Translations under genes and position numbers: made by a program
Part shown: positions 50,247 through 58,386 of the stretch, in pieces
How the letters are laid out: each line of letters opens with the position of its first letter
Numbering within the stretch: the stretch's first letter is position 1
Notes under the pieces: generated by a model
Database searches by the model: none
Told to the model about the DNA's origin: nothing
Seen by the model: the letters and a program-made list of their open reading frames with translations, nothing else
Assembly (NCBI RefSeq): GCF_001905735.1
Contig: NZ_LISW01000001.1
Coordinates: 613,947-677,946 of the forward strand
Direction of reading: 5' to 3'
Source: Streptomyces sp. CB01249
Lineage (GTDB): Bacteria > Actinomycetota > Actinomycetes > Streptomycetales > Streptomycetaceae
DNA: 64,000 nucleotides

Positions 50247-51994
50247 GCGTCCTCACCTTCCTCTTCGTCGTACGCGTCGTCGTGGTCCTCGTCCTCGTCC
50301 CACTCGTCCCACCACTCCGAGCCGGCGTCCGGATGCTCCTTCAGCACCCGTTCCGCGAGGAACCTCAGATCGGTCCGCCGGTACTTGCGGATCATCTGTT
50401 CCAGCGAGAGTTCGGTCTGGTCGGTCACGTCGATCCGGGCGCCCGCGTCGAGCAGGTCCCGGACGAGCGCCGCCGTCCCGCGCCCCGAGACGGCGGCGCT
50501 CAGCGGGGTGCGCTCCCGGTGGTCCCTGGCCTCCAGGTCGAGCCCGGCCGCCAGCAGCCGGGGGAGCAGCACGGTGTGGTCGAGCAGGGGCAGGACGTGG
50601 AGCAGCGTGTGCCGGCCGCCGTCCCGGACGCGCGGGTCGACGCCCGCGTCCAGCAGCGCCACGACCCCCGCCGTGTCCCCGTGCTGGGCGCGCAGGAAGA
50701 GGTCGCGCCGCTGGGCGGCCAGCGCCCGGGGCAGCCGGCCGGTGCCGGTGAGGCAGGCGTGCTCGACGGCGAAGCAGCCGGTGACCGCCCCGCCGAACGC
50801 GCGCAGGGCGCTCTCGCGCTGCCGCTCCTGCGCGGTGTGCGGGGAGGCCAGCGTCCCGTCCCGGAAGCCGACTTCGTGCCACTCGCCCCGGCAGCGCACC
50901 CGCGCCGGGGCGGGCGGCGCGACCCCGGGCGGCCCGGACGGCCCCGCGTGGTCCGGGAAGAGCGACCGGGTCACCAGCGGGTGCAGGTCCGCGGGGGTCA
51001 GGATGCCGTCGGCCAGCAGCTCCAGGTCGGGCACCCTGCGCCAGACCGCCTCGGGCAGGAGGACCGCGCCGTCGGCCGCGTCGCGGGCGACGAGCCTGAT
51101 CCGCAGTCGGCCACCGAGCCCCGGGCCGGTGAAGTCGAGCCGGACGCGCGCCCGCCAGTCCTGGCCGATCTGGAACAGCTCGGCCCCGGTGAGCTCCGCG
51201 AACCGGCGCACCTCCGCCTCCAGCCGCGCCACGTCCAGCGCGAGGCCGGCCACGATCGTCTCGGGGGTGGTCCGGTAGTACGAGGGCATCTCCGGCGGTG
51301 TCGGGTCCCACTCGATCCCGGCCGCCGCCAGCGCGTCGGCGATCCGCTCGTCCGCGTACAGCAGACTGATCCACTCGGCGCGGGCCACCGGGTCGCCGCT
51401 GCCCGGGTCCTCGTCCGGCGGGAGCAGGTCCGCCGGGAGCGGGGTGCCGTCGGCCGCGAGGAACGGCAGCCGGTCGGCGCCGCCGGCCCGGGCGCGCAGC
51501 TCACCGGCCTCGCTCGCGCGCCACAGGTGCCCGAGCGACCGCCAGTCGTCGGTGAGTCCGTACGCGGCCCGGCGCTTCGGCGGGCCGAAGCGCAGCGGGA
51601 GGCGTTGGGGGCCGTCGACCATGGCCGGGGTGGACAGCTGGAGATATGCGCCGGGCGCGGAGTCGTAGCCCGCGAGGAGGACGGTCCGGTCGGTCGCCAG
51701 GGTCGAGCGGCCCGCGAGGATCCGGGGCAGGTGCCAGCGCAGCAGGTCCGGCACCAGGTCCCGGAGGTCGGCGAGGAGGGCTTCGGCGGTCTCGGCGCCG
51801 TACCGGGCGGAGACCCGGTCCGGGTCGACGCGCACGTCGAAGCCCGCCGCCGCGCAGGCTCCGCGCCAGTCGCCGGCCTCCCGCAGCGCGGCCGACTCCT
51901 CGATCACGGAGCGCGGCACGGCGTAGCGGCGGACCTGGCGCCGGCTCGCCGCCTGCTCCGAGGAGAGGAACAGGGCGGTGCCACCCCGGCTCAT
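50243..51994 (-). CDS. Ankyrin-repeat protein with large unclassified N-terminal domain
   Basis: A 583-residue protein. The first ~400 residues do not match a family I know (VPRSVIEESAALREAGDW, RLPLRFGPPKRRAAYG, AELFQIGQDWRARVRLDF). Residues ~430-545 contain about three ankyrin repeats (RDLFLRAQHGDTAGVVALLDAGVDPRVRD; HTLLHVLPLL; RTPLSAAVSGRGTAALVRDLLDAGARID). The tail is very acidic (DEDEDHDDAYDEEEGEDA). Translationally coupled on both sides. Probably a client-binding or adaptor subunit of the MoxR/VWA machine. Confidence 0.82.
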   Translation of the reverse strand: MSRGGTALFLSSEQAASRRQVRRYAVPRSVIEESAALREAGDWRGACAAAGFDVRVDPDRVSARYGAETAEALLADLRDLVPDLLRWHLPRILAGRSTLATDRTVLLAGYDSAPGAYLQLSTPAMVDGPQRLPLRFGPPKRRAAYGLTDDWRSLGHLWRASEAGELRARAGGADRLPFLAADGTPLPADLLPPDEDPGSGDPVARAEWISLLYADERIADALAAAGIEWDPTPPEMPSYYRTTPETIVAGLALDVARLEAEVRRFAELTGAELFQIGQDWRARVRLDFTGPGLGGRLRIRLVARDAADGAVLLPEAVWRRVPDLELLADGILTPADLHPLVTRSLFPDHAGPSGPPGVAPPAPARVRCRGEWHEVGFRDGTLASPHTAQERQRESALRAFGGAVTGCFAVEHACLTGTGRLPRALAAQRRDLFLRAQHGDTAGVVALLDAGVDPRVRDGGRHTLLHVLPLLDHTVLLPRLLAAGLDLEARDHRERTPLSAAVSGRGTAALVRDLLDAGARIDVTDQTELSLEQMIRKYRRTDLRFLAERVLKEHPDAGSEWWDEWDEDEDHDDAYDEEEGEDA

Positions 51995-53127
51995 CGGTAC
52001 AGGCTCCTGACCGCGCGCAGATCGGCGTGGGCCCCGCCGTCCGGGCGCAGCAGCGTCGCGAAGGAACGCTTCACCCGGCGCGGCAGCCCGGGGCCGAGCC
52101 CCACGTACTCCAGCCGGGACCCGGGCGCGACGGCGGCGAGCAGGGTCTTCGCCCCACGGCCGGTCAGCCCGGTGTGGCTGAGTTCGAGGCGGCGCAGCGG
52201 GCTGCCGGGCAGCGCCTCGGCCAGCGCGTGCGCCCCGGGGTCCCCGGTGACGTTGGGCGGGGCGTCCAGGCTGCGTTCCGAGGGCGGGCGGCCCAGGTCG
52301 AGCGCCTCGATCCCGTCGAGCGCCCCGGCCAGGGCGCGGGCTCCCTCGGGTCCGATGCCGTTGCCGCCCAGGCCGAGCCGGACCGGGCGGGACGGGTCGG
52401 CGGCGCCCGCGAGGACGGCGGCGCCCTCGTCGCCGAGGTGGTTGGACGGCAGGTACAGCTCCCGCACCCCCGCGTCCAGGATCAGCCGGGCGAGCAGCGG
52501 CGCGGCGTCGGCGCCCAGCCCGTTGCCGCCGAGGAAGAGCCGTTCGACGGGGCGCGGACGGGTGGACAGGACGTCCAGCAGGGCGGCCAGACCCTCGGCT
52601 GTGATCCCGGTGTTGACCAGGTCGAGGGTGCGCAGTGCGGTGTTGCGGCGCAGCATCGGGAGCAGGGCGCGGACGCCCACGTCACCGAGCGGGTTGCGCT
52701 TGAGCCAGAGGGCCCGGACGGTGGTGTCGTCGGCCAGGGCGGTGGCGAGGGCGGTGGCCCCTTCGGCGCCGATGCGGTTGCAGCCGAGGTAGAGGGTGTG
52801 CAGCCCGTGCGCGGACCCGGCCGTCGCCGCCGCCACCGCCTGCGCGCCCTCGTCCCCGAGGGAGTTGGTGCCGAGGAGCGCGTGGGTGGCGTGCGGGGAG
52901 CGGGCGAGGGCGGGCATGATCCGGGCGGCGCCGGCCGCGCCGAGCCCCTGCTTGCAGAGATCGACGCGCCCGTCGGCGCGCAGCGCGCCCAGCGGGAACG
53001 TCTCGTCGGCCCCGACCGGCTCCGCCGCCGCCAGCCGTCCCAGCAGCGGCCCGAGCAGCACCGGGTCGGCGAGGGGCAGGTCCGGATGCTCAATGGCCGG
53101 ACAGCGCACCGGAATCGGCCCAGACAT
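51991..53127 (-). CDS. Leucine-rich-repeat (ribonuclease-inhibitor-like) protein
   Basis: A 378-residue protein made mostly of ~28-residue RI-type LRRs. Examples are LHTLYLGCNRIGAEGATALATAL, VRALWLKRNPLGDVGVRALL, LRTLDLVNTGITAEGLAALL, VERLFLGGNGLGADAAPLL and VRELYLPSNHLGDEGAAVL, about nine units between residues 55 and 350. No signal peptide, so cytoplasmic. First gene of the LRR-ankyrin-MoxR-VWA operon, joined to the next by ATGA. Likely the recognition component. Confidence 0.88.
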   Translation of the reverse strand: MSGPIPVRCPAIEHPDLPLADPVLLGPLLGRLAAAEPVGADETFPLGALRADGRVDLCKQGLGAAGAARIMPALARSPHATHALLGTNSLGDEGAQAVAAATAGSAHGLHTLYLGCNRIGAEGATALATALADDTTVRALWLKRNPLGDVGVRALLPMLRRNTALRTLDLVNTGITAEGLAALLDVLSTRPRPVERLFLGGNGLGADAAPLLARLILDAGVRELYLPSNHLGDEGAAVLAGAADPSRPVRLGLGGNGIGPEGARALAGALDGIEALDLGRPPSERSLDAPPNVTGDPGAHALAEALPGSPLRRLELSHTGLTGRGAKTLLAAVAPGSRLEYVGLGPGLPRRVKRSFATLLRPDGGAHADLRAVRSLYR

Positions 53128-53157
53128 CTCTTACCCCCGCGTCTACGAAAAGGTGGC

Positions 53158-53229
53158 AAGGCCGGTCGGATTCGAACCGACGTCCTCCAGCTTGCAGCTA
53201 GGGCGCGACGACCTCTGCGCTACAGCCTT
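53158..53229 (-). tRNA. Atypical tRNA-Cys (GCA)-like gene
   Basis: On the minus strand a 72-base cloverleaf: acceptor AAGGCTG/CGGCCTT, TA, D-stem GCGC/GCGC, anticodon loop CTGCAAG (anticodon GCA), 4-base variable loop, and T-arm GTCGG-TTCGAAT-CCGAC. The anticodon stem has a C-A mismatch at its top, and no base is left between D-stem and anticodon stem. The acceptor is extended by three further G-C pairs (GGC/GCC). CCA is not encoded. It does not look like the usual actinobacterial tRNA-Cys, so it may be a minor isoacceptor or a non-standard tRNA. Confidence 0.65.
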
Positions 53230-53324
53230 GCCGTCGGTGATCCTAACCAGGACGACGATCAATTCGCACACCTGCACCCACGGTTGCGCGTGCGCCCATG
53301 ACCGAGCCGCGCCCAATTCTCAAG

Positions 53325-53366
53325 TGGTCTGTACCTATTGACGACTTGGTCCAGACCAATTACGTT
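53325..53366 (+). promoter_or_regulatory. Chitinase promoter with paired operator repeats
   Basis: TTGACG (53338-53343), 17-base spacer, TACGTT (53361-53366). TGGTCTGTACCT (53325-53336) and TGGTCCAGACCA (53347-53358) flank and follow the -35 box. These match the ~12-bp direct repeats known at Streptomyces chitinase promoters and resemble DasR sites. Confidence 0.75.
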
Positions 53367-53441
53367 CCCGTGTGCTCCATGGAACGACATCCGCACCTCC
53401 CCGAGGACCGCCTCACCGGTCCCTGCCGTAAGGGAGAAACC

Positions 53442-55730
53442 ATGTTCGAGCACATGCCACTCAGACGGAGAACGGCGACCGCACTGCTCGCCGTTCTCGG
53501 CCTCCTCCTCACGCTCCTGTCCCTGCAAGCGGTCCCCGCGCACGCGGCGGGCAAGCTCACGGCGACCTTCACCTCCGCCGACAACGGCCCCTGGTGGAAG
53601 GGCACCTACGTCCTGCGCAACGACACGGACACCGCCGTCACCGGCTGGAGCCTGGAGTTCGACCTGCCTTCCGGGGTCGCCATCCAGTCCTCGTACAACG
53701 GGACCACCACCGCCCAGGGCAGCCACATCACCGCCGTCAACGCGCACTACAACGGCACGGTCGCCGCGCACAGCAGCACCGAGCCGTACAGCTTCTGGTT
53801 CGTCGCCACCGGCCCGATCACCGCACCGACCGGGTGCCGGATCAACGGCGACAAGTGCGACGGCTCCGCGGACGCGCCCCCGGGCGTGCCCGGCGGGCTG
53901 AAGCAGACCGATGTCACCGCCCGCACCGCGTCGCTGTCCTGGACGGCCGCCACCGCGGGCGACTTCCCCGTGGCCTCGTACGACATCCTGGCGGGCGGCA
54001 AGGTCGTCGGCTCCGCCACCGCGGCCACCTCCGCCACCGTCACCGGCCTGACCCCGGCCACGGCCTACGCGTTCACCGTCCGGGCCAAGGACACCCGGGG
54101 CAACGTCTCCGCCGAGAGCGCCCCGCTGACCGTCACGACCGTCGACCCGGCCACCGACACCTCGGCCCCGACGGCCCCCGGCGCCCTGCACGCCACCGCC
54201 ACCGACTCCTCGTCCGTGACGCTGGCCTGGACCGCGTCGACGGACAACCAGCGCGTCGCCGCGTACGACATCTACCGGGGCTCCGCCCTGGCCACCACGG
54301 TCTCCGGCACCACGACCACCGCGACCGTCGGGGGCCTGTCGCCCTCCACCTCGTACACCTTCACGGTGAAGGCCCGGGACGCCGCCGACAACGCCTCCCC
54401 GGCGAGCAACGCCCTCACCGTGAAGACCGACGACATCGTCGGCGCCGGGAACTACGCGAAGGTCGGCTACTTCGTCCAGTGGGGCATCTACGGCCGCCAG
54501 TACTTCGTCAAGAACCTGGAGACCTCCGGCGCCGCAGCCAAGCTCGACATCGTCAACTACGCCTTCGCCAACATCGACCCCAACAACCTCACCTGCCTCA
54601 ACGGCGTCACCAAGGGCACCACCGCCGACCCCCAGGACCCGGAACAGGGCACCGGCGCGGGTGACGCGGACGCCGACTATGCCCGCCCGTTCAGCGCCTC
54701 GCAGTCCGTGGACGGGGTCGCGGACGACGGCTGGGGCAAGCTGCGCGGCAACTTCAACCAGCTGAAGAAGCTCAAGAAGCTCCACCCCGACCTGAAGATC
54801 GTGGTCTCGCTCGGCGGCTGGACGTACTCCAAGTACTTCTCGGACGTCGCCGCCACCGACGCCGCCCGCAAGAAGTTCGTCTCCTCCTGCATCGACATGT
54901 ACATCAAGGGCAACCTGCCCGAGTACAACGGTGCGGGCGGCCCGGGCAGCGCGGCCGGGATCTTCGACGGCTTCGACATCGACTGGGAGTGGCCGGGCAC
55001 CGGCACCGGGCACCCCGGCAACCACTACTCGCCCGACGACAAGGACAACCTCACCCTGCTGCTCGCCGAGTTCCGCAAGCAGCTCGACGCGCTGGGCGGC
55101 GGTCACCGCCTGCTGACCGCCTTCACCCCCGCCGACCCGCAGAAGATCGACGAGGGCTGGGACCTGTCCAAGGTCTTCGACTCCCTCGACGTCGCCAACG
55201 TCCAGGGCTACGACTTCCACGGCTCCGGCAGCGACAACTCCTGGGAACCGAACCGCACCGGCCACCAGGCCAACCTCTACAACGACACCCAGGACCCGTA
55301 CGACTTCCACTTCAGCGCCGACACCGCCATCAAGGCGTACACCGACGCGGGCGTCGAACCCCGCAAGCTGACCCTCGGCATCCCCTTCTACGGGCGGGGC
55401 TGGCAGGGCGTCACCGACGGCGGCGTCGCGGGCGAGTGGCAGCCGGCGGGCGGGGCGGCCCCCGGGCAGTTCGCCGAGGAGGCCGGCACCCGGGGCTACT
55501 CGAACCTCATCGGCGCCTATCCGACGATGACGGTCCATCACGACGAGCAGTCCATCTCGACCTACGGCTACACCGGAAGCCAGTGGTGGTCCTTCGACGA
55601 CACCTGGTCCATCGGCAAGAAGACGGACTATGTGAAGGACAAGGGGCTGCTCGGCGTCATGGTCTGGGAGATGTCGGGCGACACCACCCAGGGCACGCTG
55701 ATGGGCGCCCTGGACAACGGGCTGAAATAG
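53442..55730 (+). CDS. Secreted GH18 chitinase with CBM2 and two FnIII domains
   Basis: A 762-residue secreted chitinase. Signal peptide ~1-36 (ALLAVLGLLLTLLSLQAVPAHA). CBM2-type cellulose/chitin-binding domain ~37-140 (FTSADNGPWWKGTYVLRND, GWSLEFDLPSG). FnIII domains ~148-230 and ~240-325. GH18 barrel ~335-760 with FDGFDIDWEWP (D-x-x-D-x-D-x-E, the catalytic Glu), SLGGWTYSKYF, and late QWWSFDD and GVMVWEMSGD. It cleaves chitin with retention. ATG at 53442 after AGGGAG. The product would feed amino-sugar uptake systems such as the one at 29-32 kb. Confidence 0.95.
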   Translation: MFEHMPLRRRTATALLAVLGLLLTLLSLQAVPAHAAGKLTATFTSADNGPWWKGTYVLRNDTDTAVTGWSLEFDLPSGVAIQSSYNGTTTAQGSHITAVNAHYNGTVAAHSSTEPYSFWFVATGPITAPTGCRINGDKCDGSADAPPGVPGGLKQTDVTARTASLSWTAATAGDFPVASYDILAGGKVVGSATAATSATVTGLTPATAYAFTVRAKDTRGNVSAESAPLTVTTVDPATDTSAPTAPGALHATATDSSSVTLAWTASTDNQRVAAYDIYRGSALATTVSGTTTTATVGGLSPSTSYTFTVKARDAADNASPASNALTVKTDDIVGAGNYAKVGYFVQWGIYGRQYFVKNLETSGAAAKLDIVNYAFANIDPNNLTCLNGVTKGTTADPQDPEQGTGAGDADADYARPFSASQSVDGVADDGWGKLRGNFNQLKKLKKLHPDLKIVVSLGGWTYSKYFSDVAATDAARKKFVSSCIDMYIKGNLPEYNGAGGPGSAAGIFDGFDIDWEWPGTGTGHPGNHYSPDDKDNLTLLLAEFRKQLDALGGGHRLLTAFTPADPQKIDEGWDLSKVFDSLDVANVQGYDFHGSGSDNSWEPNRTGHQANLYNDTQDPYDFHFSADTAIKAYTDAGVEPRKLTLGIPFYGRGWQGVTDGGVAGEWQPAGGAAPGQFAEEAGTRGYSNLIGAYPTMTVHHDEQSISTYGYTGSQWWSFDDTWSIGKKTDYVKDKGLLGVMVWEMSGDTTQGTLMGALDNGLK

Positions 55731-55876
55731 CCCGCTACCGTCTGATTTCCCTCAAATCGAGACTTACCGCCCATAGCGGTAGGCTGGTCGCGGCGGTGCC
55801 CCCGTGGTACCGCCGTGCCTCACCACCGGGCCCCGCTACGGGTCCGGCCCCAGCCGTTCGATGCGCGGGAGGAACC

Positions 55877-56221
55877 ATGACCAGCCCCGAGCAGGACCCG
55901 AACCAGCAGGAAGGCCCCGCGGACGGGGGCGCGGCGGGCACGCCCGGCGTCCACGACGGCGGCGCCGACGGCGGGGCCGAGGGCCCTGCGGACGGCGGCG
56001 CGTCCGGTACGCCGGGCGTCCATGACGGTGGCGCGGACGGCGGTGCCGACGGAGGCGCCGACGGTGGTGCCGAAGGTCCGGCCGACGGTGGCGCCTCCGG
56101 TACTCCGGGCGTCCACGACGGCGGCGCGGACGGTGGCGCCGAGGGTCCGGCCGACGGCGGCGCCGCAGGCACCCCGGGTGTCCACGACGGCGGGGCCGAC
56201 GGCGGCGCGGACCGTTCTTGA
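55877..56221 (+). CDS. Gly/Ala/Asp-rich repeat peptide, candidate modified-peptide precursor
   Basis: A 114-residue peptide: a 12-residue leader-like start (MTSPEQDPNQQE), then four repeats of about 23 residues. Each contains GTPGVHDGGADGG, the second extended by DGGADGGA. All four His (26, 49, 80, 103) lie in the same GVHDGG context; there is no Cys, aromatic or Lys residue. GGAGG precedes the ATG, so it is a real gene. The stop overlaps the TTG start of a JmjC oxygenase gene. Repetitive core plus coupled modifying enzyme suggests it is that enzyme's substrate. Confidence 0.75.
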   Translation: MTSPEQDPNQQEGPADGGAAGTPGVHDGGADGGAEGPADGGASGTPGVHDGGADGGADGGADGGAEGPADGGASGTPGVHDGGADGGAEGPADGGAAGTPGVHDGGADGGADRS

Positions 56222-57429
56222 GCACAACCCCGACCGGCACCCAGGACCCCCCGGCCGCGAGCGCGGCCCCCGGGGTCCTGGAGTCGCGTCTGACGCCCGG
56301 CACGAGCCGGGAGGCGTTCGCCCGCGACTTCTGGGGCCGCGAGGCGCTGCTCACCCGCCGGGCCGGTGACTTCTCCGACCTGTTCCCGGCCGCCGCCGTG
56401 GACGAACTCGTTTCGCGGCGCGGACTGCGTACGCCGTTCCTCCGCGTCGCCAAGAACGGCGCCACGCTGCCCGACTCCTCCTTCACCTCGCCCGCCGGGG
56501 TGGGCGCCACCATCGGCGACCAGGCCGACGACACCGCCCTGTGGCGGGAGTTCGCCGACGGCGCCACCCTCGTCCTGCAGGCGCTCCAGCGCACCTGGGC
56601 CCCCGTCGGCGACCTCACCGCCGCGCTCGCCGCCGAACTCGGCCACCCGGTGCAGGCCAACGCCTATGTCACCCCGCCGCAGAACCGCGGCTTCGACGCC
56701 CACTACGACGTGCACGACGTCTTCGTGCTCCAGACCGAGGGCACCAAGCGCTGGATCGTCCACCGCCCCGTGTACCCCGACCCGCTGCGCGACCAGCCCT
56801 GGACCGACCACCGCGGCGCCGTCGCCGAGGCCGCCGGGGGCGAGCCGTATCTCGACACCGTGCTCGGACCGGGCGACGTCCTCTACCTCCCGCGCGGCTG
56901 GCTGCATGCCGCCGAGGCGCAGGGCGAGGTCTCCGTCCACCTGACGCTCGGCGTCCACACCTGGACCCGGTACGCCCTCGCCGAACAGCTGATGCGCGCC
57001 GCGCTCGCGGAACTGCGCGACGACCCCTGGATGCGCGGCTCCCTGCCGCTGGGCCCGGCGGACCCGGACGCGGAGACCGCTCCGGTACGCGAACGACTCC
57101 TCGCGGCCCTCACCGCCGCCGACCCCGCCCCGCACGTCCACCGCACCCGGCGCGCCCAGGCCCGCCCCGCCCCGCTCGGCCCGCTCGCCCAGCTCGCCGC
57201 CGTCGACGGCCTCGCCCCCGGCACCCCGGTCCGCCTCCGGGGCGCGCTGGAAGCCCGCCTGGAGGGCCATCGCCTGGTCACCCGCGTGGGATGGCTGGAC
57301 TTCCCGGACGCGGACCTGCCCGCCCTGGCCCGCCTGCTCGCCGGTGAGGTGCGCACCGCGGGCGACCTCGGCCTCGCCTGCGCGGGGAGGCTGCTGCGCG
57401 CCGGTGTCCTCGTCCCGGCCGCTCAGTGA
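56218..57429 (+). CDS. JmjC/cupin 2-oxoglutarate oxygenase, ROXA/NO66-like
   Basis: A 403-residue Fe(II)/2-oxoglutarate oxygenase of the ribosomal-oxygenase type, with winged-helix-like C-terminus. Fe ligands are His162 and Asp164 (FDAHYDVHDVFVLQTEG) and His230 (YLPRGWLHAAEA). GTKRWIVHRP and GEVSVHLTLGVHT match the family. Known relatives hydroxylate His or Arg side chains in ribosomal proteins. TTG start overlaps the repeat-peptide stop (TTGA); the end overlaps the next gene (GTGA). The coupling to a His-repeat peptide suggests a dedicated peptide hydroxylase. Confidence 0.88.
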   Translation: MSTTPTGTQDPPAASAAPGVLESRLTPGTSREAFARDFWGREALLTRRAGDFSDLFPAAAVDELVSRRGLRTPFLRVAKNGATLPDSSFTSPAGVGATIGDQADDTALWREFADGATLVLQALQRTWAPVGDLTAALAAELGHPVQANAYVTPPQNRGFDAHYDVHDVFVLQTEGTKRWIVHRPVYPDPLRDQPWTDHRGAVAEAAGGEPYLDTVLGPGDVLYLPRGWLHAAEAQGEVSVHLTLGVHTWTRYALAEQLMRAALAELRDDPWMRGSLPLGPADPDAETAPVRERLLAALTAADPAPHVHRTRRAQARPAPLGPLAQLAAVDGLAPGTPVRLRGALEARLEGHRLVTRVGWLDFPDADLPALARLLAGEVRTAGDLGLACAGRLLRAGVLVPAAQ

Positions 57430-58322
57430 GCGCGGAACGCTTCTTCTGCGCCGACGCCGCCCGGGCCCGCGGCGACGCGCTCCCGGGCACCGCCCCGTAC
57501 GGCCTGGTCTGGGTCCTCGTCGAGTACCACGCGCCCTGGCCGGCCAACGGCTACGACGGCCTCGCGCTGGACCCCGTGACGAAGTCCCTGCTCTACGAGG
57601 CGGCCCGGACGGTGCGCGCCCGCATCCTCCTGATCCGCCGCCACGGCCGCCGCCCCGAGGGCGCGGGCCCCCCGCGCTGGGCCGTCCTGCGCTACGACGG
57701 CACCGGCGCCCACCGCCAGCAGTGGGGGACCTGGGAGCGGGACGAGGATCTGGCGCTCGCCGCCGCCGCGCTCGGCTCGCCGGGGGAACCCGGGCACCCG
57801 CCGGTCGTCCTCGTCTGCGCCCACGGAAGGCACGACACCTGCTGCGCCCTGCGCGGCCGCCCGGCGGCCCGCACGCTGGCCGAGCGGTGGCCGGACCTGG
57901 TGTGGGAGTGCACCCATGTGGGCGGCGACCGGTTCGCCGCCAACGTCCTCGTCGCGCCCGACGGCGTCTACTACGGCGGCCTGGACGCCACCTCGGCCGT
58001 GACCGTGGTCGGACAGCACCTCGCCGACCGCGTCCACGCCGCCCACCTGCGCGGGTACACCGACCTCTTCCCGGCCCAGCAGGCGGCCGTCGCCGCGGTG
58101 CTCGCCCGCTTCGGCCCGGCGGGCCGCCACGCCTACACGGTCACCGGCACCTCCCGGGCCGGACAGCACTGGCTGATCCGCCTCACCGGCCCGGCTCCCG
58201 AGGCGACCGCGTACGACGTGGAGGTCACCGCCCACCGCGCCCCACCCCACCAACTCACCTGCAACGGCCCGGCGACGAGCGCGGCCATGGTCCACGAGGT
58301 CACCGCGATCCGGGTCGGCTGA
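57426..58322 (+). CDS. Sucrase/ferredoxin-like (Apd1-type Fe-S) protein
   Basis: A 298-residue protein of the sucrase-ferredoxin-like (thioredoxin-fold [2Fe-2S]) family. VLVCAHGRHDTCCALRGRPAA holds the Cys ligands and WECTHVGGDRFAAN the His-containing C-terminal motif. RCDxxC-type spacing and length fit actinobacterial members. GTG start at 57426 overlaps the JmjC stop. Could supply electrons to, or protect, the oxygenase's iron. Electron-transfer role is inferred from fold only. Confidence 0.85.
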   Translation: MSAERFFCADAARARGDALPGTAPYGLVWVLVEYHAPWPANGYDGLALDPVTKSLLYEAARTVRARILLIRRHGRRPEGAGPPRWAVLRYDGTGAHRQQWGTWERDEDLALAAAALGSPGEPGHPPVVLVCAHGRHDTCCALRGRPAARTLAERWPDLVWECTHVGGDRFAANVLVAPDGVYYGGLDATSAVTVVGQHLADRVHAAHLRGYTDLFPAQQAAVAAVLARFGPAGRHAYTVTGTSRAGQHWLIRLTGPAPEATAYDVEVTAHRAPPHQLTCNGPATSAAMVHEVTAIRVG

Positions 58323-58330
58323 ACGCGGAA

Positions 58331-58365
58331 ACCCCGCCCCGGAGGCGTATGCCAGGGGGCGGGGT
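58331..58365. terminator. Terminator between ferredoxin-like gene and aceB
   Basis: ACCCCGCCCC (58331-58340) pairs perfectly with GGGGCGGGGT (58356-58365), between two convergent genes. Confidence 0.7.
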
Positions 58366-58386
58366 CTCCGTGCGGAGGTACGGACG

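Noticed and set aside
53158..53229. tRNA as integration site of a mobile island
   Set aside because: No integrase and no repeat of the tRNA 3' end was seen within the window on either side.
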